A DNA stretch of 64,000 bases from an uncultured Dehalococcoidia bacterium. Its GTDB lineage: Bacteria > Chloroflexota > Dehalococcoidia > Lucifugimonadales > UBA1127. This document shows, piece after piece, positions 15,740 through 25,228 of this stretch (position 1 is its first letter; each line of letters starts with the position of its first letter). Location of the stretch: positions 418,774 to 482,773 of the forward strand of contig OX638292.1 of assembly GCA_951812285.1 (NCBI GenBank), in the 5' to 3' direction. The notes under the pieces were generated by a model. The model saw only the letters and a list, made by a program, of their open reading frames with translations. It was not told the DNA's origin and did not search any database. The translations under genes and the position numbers were made by a program.

Positions 15740-18208
15740 GTGATGAGCAGGTTACTTGATTTGCTGAGCAGGGCGGTCACTGCGCGTCCCTGGTTGACGA
15801 TCCTTGTGCTGCTGGTCATCACCGTCCTGCTGGGCGCGGGTGCAGAACGCCGGGCGCCGCCTCCTGAGACGGCGGACACGCTCCCGCGAGGCAACGCCGT
15901 CGGAGAGGCCCTGGATGAGATTGACAGACTCTTCTCGGACTCGGGTGAGGCACGCGTGACGACGCTTCTGTTCCGGGGCGACGCGATCACTCCGGCGGGC
16001 CTCTCGCAGATGGACGCGCTGCTCAACGACATCGTAGCCGACCCGGACATAAGGACGCTTCTGACGCCCACTGACGCCCTCATTGGGCCCTCATCGCTGT
16101 ACAAGGCCCTATTGCAAGTGGAGAGTTTCGAGTCGGTTTCCCAAGCGGAGATTGACTCGGTGCAGATTCCGCCGCAGTTCCAGCTGGGGCTCGACGCACT
16201 GACCGGCAATGACGATGACGGTACGCCCGTCGCTGTCGCCACCGTCCGCCTCCGTGAAACGGGCGACGAACGCATCAACGACGCCGAACGAAAGATCCAC
16301 GAGCTCTCCCTTGCAAGCGAGGGAACGCTGCAGGCGAGCACAGTCTCGTTCATCGTTGTGGAAGACGAGTACGTCAAGGCCACCGAGGAGGGGATGGGGC
16401 CCCTGATCGGGCTGGCTTTCCTGCTCATTGCGGCGCTGCTCATACTCTTCATGCGCACGTTCACGGATTTGCTGCTCACCCTTGGCGGGCTCCTCATGGC
16501 GGTCATATGGGTCGTCGGAGTTGAGGGTTGGCTCGGGCCAAACGCACTGGCGATCATCGGCCCTCCCAACTCACTCACGACAATGGTGCCAATCATTATG
16601 ATCGGCCTAACGGTGGACTATGCCATTCAGATCGTGTCGCACTACAGGGAGCAACGCAACGCAGGCGAGCCGGTGCTTGGGGCCGTCCGCGTGGGAATGC
16701 GAATCGTTAGCGTCCCATTGCTACTGGCTGCCATAACCACGATCGTTAGCTTGTTGGCCAACCTCTTCTCACCCATTGAAATCGTCAACGACTTTGGCGT
16801 CATCGGTGGACTTGGCGTGGGCATGGCGCTGTTGGTCATGCTGACACTTGTTCCGGCGGGCAGGGTGATTATCGATCGCCGGCGGGAGAGGCGCGGCACC
16901 TTACCGGCTGCCAGGCCGATTTCCACCGCTCTGCCCGGCGTGAATCGATTGGCGGAGACGCTGGGGAGGAGTGTCACACGGCACCCGGCGCCCTACATTA
17001 TCGCGGTGCTGGCCGTGACGGCTGTGCTGGGGTACTCAGCCAGGGGACTTGAGTCTGAGTTCCACATCCGCGACATCCTGCCAAGGAACGGCGATGTATT
17101 CCAGGATATGGCGACCCTAGACGCGGCCGTTGGGGGTTCTACCGAGTTTGCCAGTGTGCTCCTGAAGGCAGAGGCGACGGAGACCCGCACCCTCCTGAAC
17201 TTGCAGGACCTGACCAGTGCCTTTGCAGTAGAACGGTTGCGACCGGCGGCTGCTTCCGGCCCAATCGAGGTTTCGTACCACCTAATTCTTGAAGACTGGA
17301 TCCACGATAGCGGGGAACCCGGCGACAAGTATGACCCGGAGCTTGCCGCGATCTTTGAGGAGGCCTCGGCAGGAGTCGAGTTGGACCCCGTGCTGATGCA
17401 GGAGTTCCTGGACAAGCTTGGGGAGCGAGACCCATCCCTTGGGCACCTACTGATCAACGATCCGAATGGCATCGATGCGATGCTGCTCCAGTTCCCAGTC
17501 TTTACCAACTTCCCCGCCCAGACCAAGTTGCTCCAAGAAGAGGTGGAAGCCATCTGGCAGGGCGACGACGAAGCGATTACCGTGACCTCCAACACCGTGA
17601 TATCGGTCAACGTGACGGACTCCATCACCGAAAACCAGTCAGAGTCGATTTCCGCGACGGTCGCGGTGGCCCTCACCGTACTGGCTGTCTTCTTCTGGGT
17701 GACGGTGCGCCAGCCTGCGCTGGCATTCATCGCTGTGGGGCCCATCGTTCTGGTCCTCATCTGCGTGCTCGGCACGATGGCGCTGCTGGGCATTCCCTAC
17801 ACCATCATCACGTCGATCATCACGGCATTGTCGATAGGAATTGGGGTGGACTACACCATCCACATTATCCATAGGTACCGCGAGGAATACTCCCAGGTGC
17901 GCGAGCCTGAAAGGGCGGCAATCCAGACGCTCAGAACCACCGGCTCGGCGCTGCTGGGCTCCGCGATGACGACGGCGCTGGGACTTGGCGTGCTGGTCTT
18001 GTCGCCGCTGGCTGCGTCCGCGCAGTTCGGGATAACGGCGGGAATCACCATCGCCTACGCGCTCATCGTGTCCATCCTGCTGGTGCCGCCAGCCATGACG
18101 GTGTGGGGCGCATACCAGAACATGCGGCTGCGGTCGAACCTGATGCGGTGGGCAGAAGAGCTCGACACTGAGATCGACGCGGTGCACCGGCGGTACGAGG
18201 GACAATAG
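15740..18208 (+). CDS. RND/MMPL superfamily exporter (HpnN-like)
   Basis: This 822-residue membrane protein has two homologous halves, each with one N-terminal helix, a large extracytoplasmic domain and five more helices, giving 12 in all. The conserved proton-relay motif G-L-T-V-D-Y near residue 295 and G-I-G-V-D-Y-T near 700 are both present. MMPL-type exporters of this length move hydrophobic lipids, for example hopanoids (HpnN) or mycolic-acid precursors. GTG at 15740 is immediately followed by ATG at 15743, with AAAGG upstream; either may start. It lies between the Rieske oxygenase and the sterol-methyltransferase-like gene on the same strand, so it probably exports their product. Cargo is inferred. 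Confidence 0.88.
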   Translation: MMSRLLDLLSRAVTARPWLTILVLLVITVLLGAGAERRAPPPETADTLPRGNAVGEALDEIDRLFSDSGEARVTTLLFRGDAITPAGLSQMDALLNDIVADPDIRTLLTPTDALIGPSSLYKALLQVESFESVSQAEIDSVQIPPQFQLGLDALTGNDDDGTPVAVATVRLRETGDERINDAERKIHELSLASEGTLQASTVSFIVVEDEYVKATEEGMGPLIGLAFLLIAALLILFMRTFTDLLLTLGGLLMAVIWVVGVEGWLGPNALAIIGPPNSLTTMVPIIMIGLTVDYAIQIVSHYREQRNAGEPVLGAVRVGMRIVSVPLLLAAITTIVSLLANLFSPIEIVNDFGVIGGLGVGMALLVMLTLVPAGRVIIDRRRERRGTLPAARPISTALPGVNRLAETLGRSVTRHPAPYIIAVLAVTAVLGYSARGLESEFHIRDILPRNGDVFQDMATLDAAVGGSTEFASVLLKAEATETRTLLNLQDLTSAFAVERLRPAAASGPIEVSYHLILEDWIHDSGEPGDKYDPELAAIFEEASAGVELDPVLMQEFLDKLGERDPSLGHLLINDPNGIDAMLLQFPVFTNFPAQTKLLQEEVEAIWQGDDEAITVTSNTVISVNVTDSITENQSESISATVAVALTVLAVFFWVTVRQPALAFIAVGPIVLVLICVLGTMALLGIPYTIITSIITALSIGIGVDYTIHIIHRYREEYSQVREPERAAIQTLRTTGSALLGSAMTTALGLGVLVLSPLAASAQFGITAGITIAYALIVSILLVPPAMTVWGAYQNMRLRSNLMRWAEELDTEIDAVHRRYEGQ

Positions 18209-18230
18209 AATTTGCCCCAGGAGGCATTTT

Positions 18231-19259
18231 ATGTCAATCGGCGACCTGTCCAAGGGTCTGAAGGCCGCCTACCGTGGCTCGGACGTCCGCAGCCGCGTGA
18301 AACACCTCGATGGTTGGATGGACAGGGTCAGTCCGCATGATGTCGGCCCGGACGGCTACGACCACGCTGGAACCGTCCAGGAATACTACAACATCTGCAA
18401 TGAGTTCATGGTGTTCGGTTGGGGCGAGTCCCTCCACTTCGCGCCATTGTCGCCCCGGGAGAGTCTGGAGGAATCCAAGATTCGGCACCAGCGGCTGATG
18501 ATTGCCAAGCTGGAGTTGGAAGAGGGTATGGAGGTCATTGACGTCGGCTGCGGCATCGGCGGCCCCATGCGCCGCGTCGTCCAGGAGGCGGGCGTCAGAG
18601 TCCTCGGCGTCAATAACAGTGACGTCCAGTTGGAGAAGGCGAAGGGGTTGAATGCCGCCGCGGGTATCGATCACATGGTCGACTATTTCGAGGGCAGTTT
18701 CATGGATATGAGCGCCGTCCCCGACGATACATTCGACCGGGGTTACGCCATCGAGTCCACCTGCCATGCACCGGATAAGGCCGGTGCGTTCGCCGAGATC
18801 TACCGCGTCCTGAAACCCGGAGCCCTTTTCTGGGGTCAGGAAATGTGCATGACGGACAAGTTTGATCCCGCCGACAGCCGGCACCAAGCCATGAAAGAGG
18901 ACCTGATGCACGGCATCGCCCTCAAGGACATCGCCACCATGAGAGAGGTGAACCGGGACCTTGAAGCGGCTGGGTTTCACATCATAGAGGCAAAGGATCG
19001 CGCCGTGGAGGAGAACGGTACAGTTGCGCCCTGGTATCAGCCAATGGAGAGTAGGAGGGGCAACGCCCTGCGCGGGACTCCGCTGGGCCGCCAGGCCTAC
19101 ATCGTAATGTCCAGGCTGGCCGAGGCGCTAAGGATATTCCCAAAGGGCTCTGCGGATGTCGTTGGGCTGATGGACCGCACAGCCCGAGCCTACGTCGCAG
19201 GCGGCAAGGCTGGGGTCTTTAGCCCACTGTACTGCTTCTTGGCCCGCAAACCTCTTTAG
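18231..19259 (+). CDS. SAM-dependent methyltransferase, sterol C24-methyltransferase (Erg6/SMT)-like
   Basis: This 342-residue class I methyltransferase has SAM-binding motif I VIDVGCGIGGPMRRV, followed by GVNNSDVQL and the block IESTCHAPDKAGAFAEIYRVLKPG, which is the hallmark of the Erg6/SMT family. EMCMTDKFDP and a C-terminal region (about 270-342) like the Sterol_MT_C domain strengthen this. Erg6 transfers a methyl group to C24 of the sterol side chain; a few bacteria have SMT homologues, and the substrate here could be a sterol, a steroid-like or another isoprenoid lipid. It begins 23 bp after the exporter with CAGGAGG upstream, so the two form one transcription unit. Confidence 0.82.
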   Translation: MSIGDLSKGLKAAYRGSDVRSRVKHLDGWMDRVSPHDVGPDGYDHAGTVQEYYNICNEFMVFGWGESLHFAPLSPRESLEESKIRHQRLMIAKLELEEGMEVIDVGCGIGGPMRRVVQEAGVRVLGVNNSDVQLEKAKGLNAAAGIDHMVDYFEGSFMDMSAVPDDTFDRGYAIESTCHAPDKAGAFAEIYRVLKPGALFWGQEMCMTDKFDPADSRHQAMKEDLMHGIALKDIATMREVNRDLEAAGFHIIEAKDRAVEENGTVAPWYQPMESRRGNALRGTPLGRQAYIVMSRLAEALRIFPKGSADVVGLMDRTARAYVAGGKAGVFSPLYCFLARKPL

Positions 19260-19299
19260 GCGCTCTCTTTCCCGGTCTCCCGGGCGATGACCTGGTGGT

Positions 19300-21330
19300 T
19301 TAGGCGGGTATTTCGCGCCGCCTTTCCGCGACGCGGAAGTGCAGCTTCTTGCTCGGCTTCAATGACGGTATCGGATTGATCTTGAGCTTGTAGTTAGCCG
19401 GTGCAACTTCGATGTTGAAGTAGTGCGCCACCATCAGCACATTGATCGTGAGCTGCAACTGCATCCACTGCGATCCCAAGCATGTGTGCGTCCCCAACCC
19501 GAATGGCGCATACCCCGGGCTGAGGTGCTCGTTCCGCGGCGCCCGGTAGCGGTCGATGTCGAATGTAAACGGGTCCGGGAAGACGCTAGGCATGTAATGC
19601 GCCGCCGTCTGCGCAATGAAGAGCCGCGTGCCCACCGGGATCTCGTAGCCCTCCACGACGCACGTGTTCATAACGTTGCGGATCGACATTGGGACGATGG
19701 GATACACCCGCAGGCACTCCATCAGGAAGCGGTGCGTCACGTCCAGGGAGGTGAGGTTGAAGTCGTCACCCTCCGGGTCACTGTTCTCGAAGAGCGCGTC
19801 CGCCTCCTGCTGGAGCAACGCGTACATCTCCGGCTGCGACGCCATTGCGTACAGCGCAAAGCTGAAGCAGTCGCCGAGGTAAACGCTCGCGATTAACGCC
19901 GCCGAAAGCGCGAAGCGCAGGTTCGTCTCCGGCACGAACTGCGGGTCGCTGGCGTGCAGGCTCAACAGGTCGTCTGCCAGGTCCCGCTTCTGGCCTTCCC
20001 GCTGCGCCGTAGTATGCCCATCCTGTACCCGGCCTAACAGATCGTCGACCAGCTTGGCGCGGCGCCGCATCCCCGGCGTGTTCAGCATGAAGTTGGGAAG
20101 CGCCTTCATGATCTTCACCAGCAGCGCGCGCTCCTTGTACTTGGCCATATCCACGAGGAGGTCCTGCGATTCCACGCTGATCATTAGCGGCGAAATTTGC
20201 GCGTTGATCATCGTGCGGCAGAGCGTCGTGGCCTGAAACGTGTCCCCAACTGACCAGCTTGCCATGAATCCCCGGATATACCGATAGAGGTCGTCCAACC
20301 GTCCTTCCAGCCGCCCGCGCGAATACGCTCCCGCCAGTGATTTCCGGAGGCGGAAGTGGTCGGCGCCGTCTAGCGCGGGCAGCACGCCGTTCGCCCCGTA
20401 GACCTTCTCGAACTCGGCGAAATAGTCTTTGGTCCGCAGGAACATTCGCCCGTTGCGGTGCACCCATCGGTTGGCGTTGGGCCCGCCCACGAAAGTCATG
20501 GGTTTTGCCAGCGGAGGCTTGAGCTGGAACACCGGCCCGTAGGCCTCCGTCAGTTCCGCAAAGAGCGCGGGCAGGTTGCCTGTTCGCACAAGTGGATTGG
20601 TCACAACCTTGCGCAGCGAGGCGGTTGGGATGGTCTTTGAGAACGCGGACCGGCGAAGCATCGGCCCCGCCAGATTGTCCGAAACGGCCGCAGAAATGGA
20701 ACGTCCGATTACGTCCATCTTGCTGACGAGATCTATGCGCTCCTCCGCCTCAGAGTCGATTGGAAATATGAACCGGAAGATGTCGCATGTGTTGATGAGG
20801 GCAATGATGATGGCGTCTCTGGGGGCGGGGATGTCGCCAGCCAGGATGACTTTGCCGATGCGCGTCTTGACGAATTCGACCGCCGTCCCCTCCTGCGTGC
20901 CCGTGTACAGCTCAGTCTGCCAAACGGAGCGGGACAGCGTCCAGAATTCGCCCTCGTGGAACTCCAGGATTCCCATGGTGACCAGATTCTCGAGCGCCCC
21001 GTCGATGATGCCCTCGGCGTGGTGCGCTAGTCGCTCAATCCAGTATTGCGTGTTTCTTGCCCTCGGTTCATTGGCAATTTCCTTCAGGAGCGGGTCAAGG
21101 GTCTGTAGCCCCGTTTCCGTTTTGTCGAGAACAAACAGGCTCTGCGTGTCCATGTCGATCTTCGCCCTGAGCGAAAGCTCTGCGAGGACGGCGCCAATTA
21201 TGGCGCAGTTCAGATCCCAACCGGGCACCTGGTGAAAGTACCCGTTTTCCTCGTTGAGGAGCATTAGGACGAGTTCTTCAGGTAACGTTAGGGTTCTGGT
21301 CGCCACATCCCTTTCAGACTGTATTGTCAC
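19300..21330 (-). CDS. GPP34 (GOLPH3-like) domain fused to cytochrome P450
   Basis: This ~676-residue fusion begins with a GPP34/GOLPH3 domain (about 10-210: TLTLPEELVLMLLNEENG, IIGAVLAELSLRAKIDMD, LENLVTMGILEF), a fold that binds phosphoinositide head groups in eukaryotes. The second part is a complete cytochrome P450: ExxR at E538-C-L-R541, and the haem loop FGLGTHTCLGSQ with ligand C617. In the I-helix (SVYLGDCFSFALYAM) the usual acid-Thr pair reads Asp-Cys, so the conserved Thr appears replaced. GTG at 21330 is favoured by GGGGAGG 6 nt upstream; ATG at 21366 has no such site. It is convergent with the methyltransferase gene. The GPP34 part could tether the P450 to the membrane. Confidence 0.87.
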   Translation of the reverse strand: MTIQSERDVATRTLTLPEELVLMLLNEENGYFHQVPGWDLNCAIIGAVLAELSLRAKIDMDTQSLFVLDKTETGLQTLDPLLKEIANEPRARNTQYWIERLAHHAEGIIDGALENLVTMGILEFHEGEFWTLSRSVWQTELYTGTQEGTAVEFVKTRIGKVILAGDIPAPRDAIIIALINTCDIFRFIFPIDSEAEERIDLVSKMDVIGRSISAAVSDNLAGPMLRRSAFSKTIPTASLRKVVTNPLVRTGNLPALFAELTEAYGPVFQLKPPLAKPMTFVGGPNANRWVHRNGRMFLRTKDYFAEFEKVYGANGVLPALDGADHFRLRKSLAGAYSRGRLEGRLDDLYRYIRGFMASWSVGDTFQATTLCRTMINAQISPLMISVESQDLLVDMAKYKERALLVKIMKALPNFMLNTPGMRRRAKLVDDLLGRVQDGHTTAQREGQKRDLADDLLSLHASDPQFVPETNLRFALSAALIASVYLGDCFSFALYAMASQPEMYALLQQEADALFENSDPEGDDFNLTSLDVTHRFLMECLRVYPIVPMSIRNVMNTCVVEGYEIPVGTRLFIAQTAAHYMPSVFPDPFTFDIDRYRAPRNEHLSPGYAPFGLGTHTCLGSQWMQLQLTINVLMVAHYFNIEVAPANYKLKINPIPSLKPSKKLHFRVAERRREIPA

Positions 21331-21554
21331 CGTGGGCCTCCCCGCATCACCTCGATGCACAATCATGCATAGAACTATTCGTTATGGAAGAAAGTATAAC
21401 TCTCGAAAAGGGGGGAGAGCAAACTATCCTTTGGTCAGGATGCGCAAAGTGATACGAGGTATTGGAAACCGGCGAATTAGAGATATCAGCAAGCCAATTG
21501 GAAGCGCCGTTTGCACGACAGGAATTGCAGGCGTATATGAGCGTGTTCGTCAGT

Positions 21555-22943
21555 CTAGCGCCTGGCTTTCCTGAAGGCCCAACCAAACATGATGCTGCCG
21601 TAGTGGTTGAACGTCTTTTTCGCTTCCGGGTCGTTGAAGTGATAGTCTGCGCCGAGTTGCCTGGCGACTGCAAGCCCGCTGACGAAGCAGGTTTCCTGGC
21701 TATTGACCAAAGTATGGGCGCCGCAGTGCCACGTGCGTTTCTTGCCTTGAATGAAGCGGAACAACTGAACGAGCCACGCCACATGGCGGACGTCGTGCAC
21801 GATGTGTTGGAACCACCACCTTGCGATGATCTTCTCGTTGTCTATTTGGCTGATGGGGTTGTAGGTCACAAGACAGGGTTTGTCGGAAGTGTGGGCCCAT
21901 GGCTGCTGGTTGTGCATGATGTAGGTGATTTCGTAATTGTCGGGTCTTGCACCGTATTGTTCGATGTGGTTGCTCCGGGTTTGCAGTGGCCTTGAGTCGT
22001 TGTCCGGGAGGATAGAGGAGTCCGAGTGGACGATTGTGTGGTTGTGTAGCTCGCTTTCGTAGCGTATTGACGACAGGATGTGGCGCTCGAGCAGCGTGGG
22101 TTTGTCTAGGACCATGAGTGTCTGGTTAGCATTGGATGCGAATACCACTTGGTCAAAGCTCTCCGTCACGCCGTCCTCGTCCTCAACCTCTACGCCGGAC
22201 CGATGGCGGTACACTTTTTGTACGGGCCGGTTGAGGTAGATCTTGTCCCGAAAATCGGAGGTCAAGTTTTCGTAGATGCGTCGCGTGCCCTGGTCCCATG
22301 TTTGCATGGGTGTCGCTGTTTCGATGTCAAAGAACTCGAGATACCTCGAGAAGAGGGATGCAGGCATGTCGAACACGTTTGTGGCCATCAAGAAGTTGAC
22401 GAACATGGGCTTCAAGATCTTGTACCTGAAATCGCCTGAGAATCCAGCCAGATTCAATACTGTGCCCATGCTGATGTAGTTGAACGGGTTGATAGCGTTT
22501 ACGAGCCTCGACTTGGAGTGGGTCAGCGGCGCAAACCTGCGCAGGCGCCTCAGCACACGCTGAAACTTGGCAATCTCTGATTGAAGCTGCTCTCTAATGT
22601 CGGAGTCGAAGTCGTGTGCGTAGACGCGGCCGCGGTATTTCACGCTGTAGCTGAATCTGGTGTCCACCGCCTCGATGCCGAATTGCTTCATCAACAGGAG
22701 GACGTGCTGATAAACCGAGGGAATCAGGGCAGTGACGGAAATGTCGAAGGGGATGGAACCGCCGTCATCCTGCGGCATGTCGATTGTGACGGCATTTCCG
22801 CCAATCCGGTCCTGTGCTTCAAATAGCCTGAAATCGTAACGGTCGGGGTGGTGGTTCAACGCCCATGCCACCGCGAGCCCAGAGATCCCCCCACCGATGA
22901 TGGCAATGCGCTGCGGGGTTGGATTGTTTCCGCCTGATGTCAT
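21555..22943 (-). CDS. FAD-dependent amine-oxidase-like protein (COG2907 type)
   Basis: This ~462-residue protein has an N-terminal FAD-binding Rossmann motif (RIAIIGGGISGLAVAWAL) and the second conserved block GGNAVTIDMP. The rest matches the COG2907 predicted NAD/FAD-binding proteins, which are distant relatives of phytoene desaturases and amine oxidases. COG2907 genes often travel with cyclopropane-fatty-acid synthase or lipid-modifying genes; here a methyltransferase and a P450 are nearby. It is co-directional with and 188 bp upstream of the GPP34-P450. ATG at 22943 and GTG at 22949 are both possible starts. The reaction is unknown; oxidation or desaturation of a lipid is a reasonable guess. 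Confidence 0.8.
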   Translation of the reverse strand: MTSGGNNPTPQRIAIIGGGISGLAVAWALNHHPDRYDFRLFEAQDRIGGNAVTIDMPQDDGGSIPFDISVTALIPSVYQHVLLLMKQFGIEAVDTRFSYSVKYRGRVYAHDFDSDIREQLQSEIAKFQRVLRRLRRFAPLTHSKSRLVNAINPFNYISMGTVLNLAGFSGDFRYKILKPMFVNFLMATNVFDMPASLFSRYLEFFDIETATPMQTWDQGTRRIYENLTSDFRDKIYLNRPVQKVYRHRSGVEVEDEDGVTESFDQVVFASNANQTLMVLDKPTLLERHILSSIRYESELHNHTIVHSDSSILPDNDSRPLQTRSNHIEQYGARPDNYEITYIMHNQQPWAHTSDKPCLVTYNPISQIDNEKIIARWWFQHIVHDVRHVAWLVQLFRFIQGKKRTWHCGAHTLVNSQETCFVSGLAVARQLGADYHFNDPEAKKTFNHYGSIMFGWAFRKARR

Positions 22944-23055
22944 GCGCACCAGCCTACCATCGGCAATGTACCGGGGCGAGAGTCTCCTCGAACTTAGAAT
23001 TGGCCGCGCGATTTGGCGGTCCCTGGCCTCAGGCTTCCGGCCAACCCGAACAGGA

Positions 23056-24069
23056 TTATTCCCCGTTTGCCGCCAGCCGTCGCCATTGTGGCAGGACGTC
23101 GGGGTTCACGACTGGTTCGGGGACTTCACCGTTCAATGCCTTCAGGGTCGAGTCCACGGCCATCTTCCGGTTGGCGTGGAGGCTGGCCTCCGTGTGGGCG
23201 ATGTTGTGGGGGGTGACGATCACGCGCTCTCTGTCCAGAGTTCGCATCGGGCTGTCGACGGGAAGGGGCTCTTGGTGGAAGACGTCGAGGGCCGCTCCGG
23301 CAATCCAGTTCTCCTCGATGGCCCGTTGCATCGCGGTCTCCTCAATCGCCTCTCCGCGGGAGGTGTTGACGATGTAGGCGCCGGGCTTCATGAGCCGGAG
23401 CTGCTCCTCGCCAATCATGTTGTAGGTCTCGGGCGTAACGACGACGTGAATGGACACGAAGTCCGACTCGGCCAGCAGGGTATTGAGGTCCACCATCTTC
23501 ACGCCGAGAGCCTCTGCCCGTTCCGCCGGGGCGTAGGGATCGTACGCAAGAAGATTGACATCCCATCCCACCAATCTCTTGGCCACCTCTGAGCCGGTCC
23601 TTCCCAACCCTACGAGGCCAACGGTCTTCTGCCAGAGCAGGAAACCGCGGTCGGAGCCCTGGCTCCACTCGCCATTCCGGACCCGCGCTTCCTTGCGCTT
23701 GAGGCGCTTGGCCAGCATGGTCATCAGAGCGATGGAGGACTCGGCCACGCTTACGAAATTCTCGGGCGTCGGGCTGTTGCAGACCATGACGCCCAGCTCA
23801 GTGGCCGCCTGCAGGTCGACGCGCTCGTAGCCGATGATCGGCACGACAAGCGTGTGGAGTCGCGGGCACGCCTGCATCACAGCACGTGACAATTGGGGCG
23901 GCGGTCCGATTACGGCGCTGACATCCTTGCACAGCTCCAGCAGCTCGCCCTCGGTGTAGGGTTCTCGGGCCTGCTCCGCTGTGCGGCCGTAAACAAGCTC
24001 GTGGCCGGCGTCAGTAAGCGGTACATAGGCCTCCGCAGGGCCTGCGAGGTTCGCCACAAGTACCTTCAT
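23056..24069 (-). CDS. D-isomer-specific 2-hydroxyacid dehydrogenase
   Basis: This 337-residue NAD(P)-dependent dehydrogenase has the dinucleotide loop GLVGLGRTGSEVAKRL and the downstream acceptor stretch LLAYDPYAP. The family's catalytic set is present: Arg in NTSRGEAIEE, Glu in DVFHQEPLP and His in TPHNIAHT. Family members reduce 2-oxoacids such as glyoxylate, hydroxypyruvate or phosphohydroxypyruvate; the exact substrate cannot be read. It follows the amidohydrolase by 30 bp in the same operon and has GAGGAAG before its ATG. The pairing suggests a step in a ring-cleavage or carboxylic-acid catabolic route. Confidence 0.9.
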   Translation of the reverse strand: MKVLVANLAGPAEAYVPLTDAGHELVYGRTAEQAREPYTEGELLELCKDVSAVIGPPPQLSRAVMQACPRLHTLVVPIIGYERVDLQAATELGVMVCNSPTPENFVSVAESSIALMTMLAKRLKRKEARVRNGEWSQGSDRGFLLWQKTVGLVGLGRTGSEVAKRLVGWDVNLLAYDPYAPAERAEALGVKMVDLNTLLAESDFVSIHVVVTPETYNMIGEEQLRLMKPGAYIVNTSRGEAIEETAMQRAIEENWIAGAALDVFHQEPLPVDSPMRTLDRERVIVTPHNIAHTEASLHANRKMAVDSTLKALNGEVPEPVVNPDVLPQWRRLAANGE

Positions 24070-24099
24070 GCCAGCTTCCTCTGTGTTGGTTTGTGCTCG

Positions 24100-25122
24100 C
24101 TATTCCAGTCCGTACAGCCGCCTGGGGTTATCTGCGAGGATCAATTGCTTCTGTTCCGGCGTCAGGTCCTCGCGTGCCTCCAGTTCGAAAAGCGACTCAG
24201 GGTAGCTGCCGTCCCAGTGCGGCCAGTCGGTCGCGTAGAGTATGCTCCCTTCGCCGACGATGCGCATTGTCTCGGGCAGGAGCCGCTCCTCGGGCTCGCA
24301 GGAGACGAAGATGTTGGGGCTCGCGACATATTCGCTGGGCTTCTTCTTCAACAGCGGGGCCTCCATATACCCGCGGAACTCGAAATTCTCGTCCATGCGG
24401 TCCATCCAGTAGGGCACCCACGTGCAGCCGGCCTCCAGGTAGGCGATCTTGAGGCCGGGGAACTTTTCCGGCACACCTTCAAGGACCATGCTCGTCATGT
24501 GGCGCATCTGCGCCGCGGGGTGTGCCAATGTATGGCTCTGCACGAAGCGATTAACCAGGTACTCCTCGAATCCGCGGCCACGCAGGGACCCGCCGGCGTG
24601 GAGGCCGACCATCGTGCCGAGCCGTTCGGCCTCGGCGTAGAGGGGATCGAACCGGGGATCGCCGAGAACCCACGGACCGTCCGTGGCGAGCATCGCGCCG
24701 ACCATGTTGAGTTCGGTGATGGCTCGCCGGAGCTCCTTGGCGGCTTCGTCAACATCCTGCAGCGGCAACAGGGCGACGGCATGCAGACGAGGGCTCACCT
24801 TGATAAACTCTTCCGACATGTAGTTGTTGTAGGCACGGCAGAAGGCTGCCGCAAAGTCAGGCTCTCGAATGAACCCTACGCTCAGCCCGACCGTCGGGAA
24901 GAGCACGGTTTTGTCCAAGCCGCCCTGGTCAAGCATGTCCAGCCAGTTCTCGGCGGTAGTTTCGAGGTCCGGGAAGACGCCGTTCATCCTACGGTCAAAG
25001 CTGTCGCTGCCGACCTGGAAAGCTGAGCGCTTGTCGTAGGGAGCTTCGATGTACCGCCGGTACGCGGCGCCGTCCATGACGTGACCGTCTGCGTCAATGT
25101 AGCCCTTGTTAGCTACCACCAT
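24100..25122 (-). CDS. Amidohydrolase family protein (amidohydrolase_2, ACMSD-like)
   Basis: This 340-residue TIM-barrel metal-dependent hydrolase or decarboxylase has the first metal motif as D-A-D-G-H near residue 10, a central GLHAG His, and ATDWPHWDGSYPES carrying the last catalytic Asp. This arrangement fits the amidohydrolase_2 family (2-amino-3-carboxymuconate semialdehyde decarboxylase, gamma-resorcylate decarboxylase and relatives), abundant in marine Chloroflexota. It is the first gene of a two-gene operon with the 2-hydroxyacid dehydrogenase; a consensus promoter lies at 25200-25228. Decarboxylation versus hydrolysis cannot be decided. Confidence 0.88.
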   Translation of the reverse strand: MVVANKGYIDADGHVMDGAAYRRYIEAPYDKRSAFQVGSDSFDRRMNGVFPDLETTAENWLDMLDQGGLDKTVLFPTVGLSVGFIREPDFAAAFCRAYNNYMSEEFIKVSPRLHAVALLPLQDVDEAAKELRRAITELNMVGAMLATDGPWVLGDPRFDPLYAEAERLGTMVGLHAGGSLRGRGFEEYLVNRFVQSHTLAHPAAQMRHMTSMVLEGVPEKFPGLKIAYLEAGCTWVPYWMDRMDENFEFRGYMEAPLLKKKPSEYVASPNIFVSCEPEERLLPETMRIVGEGSILYATDWPHWDGSYPESLFELEAREDLTPEQKQLILADNPRRLYGLE

Positions 25123-25199
25123 TCCCTCCCTCTATTGGGCGGCCAAGCGAGCAGCAGACTCTCCAATGCATGTGATTCCTGTACGGACAATTGGCTAGT

Positions 25200-25228
25200 T
25201 GTATAGTCGCAAGCCATGTGGCTGTCAA
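25200..25228 (-). promoter_or_regulatory. Sigma-70-type promoter for the amidohydrolase/dehydrogenase operon
   Basis: Reading the minus strand, TTGACA (25228-25223) is followed after exactly 17 bases by TATACA (25205-25200). It lies about 80 bp upstream of the amidohydrolase ATG and points towards it. Confidence 0.7.

Noticed and set aside
23893..25026. A ~377-codon plus-strand frame opposite the dehydrogenase and amidohydrolase genes
   Set aside because: It crosses two well-recognised genes on the opposite strand and contains no motif.
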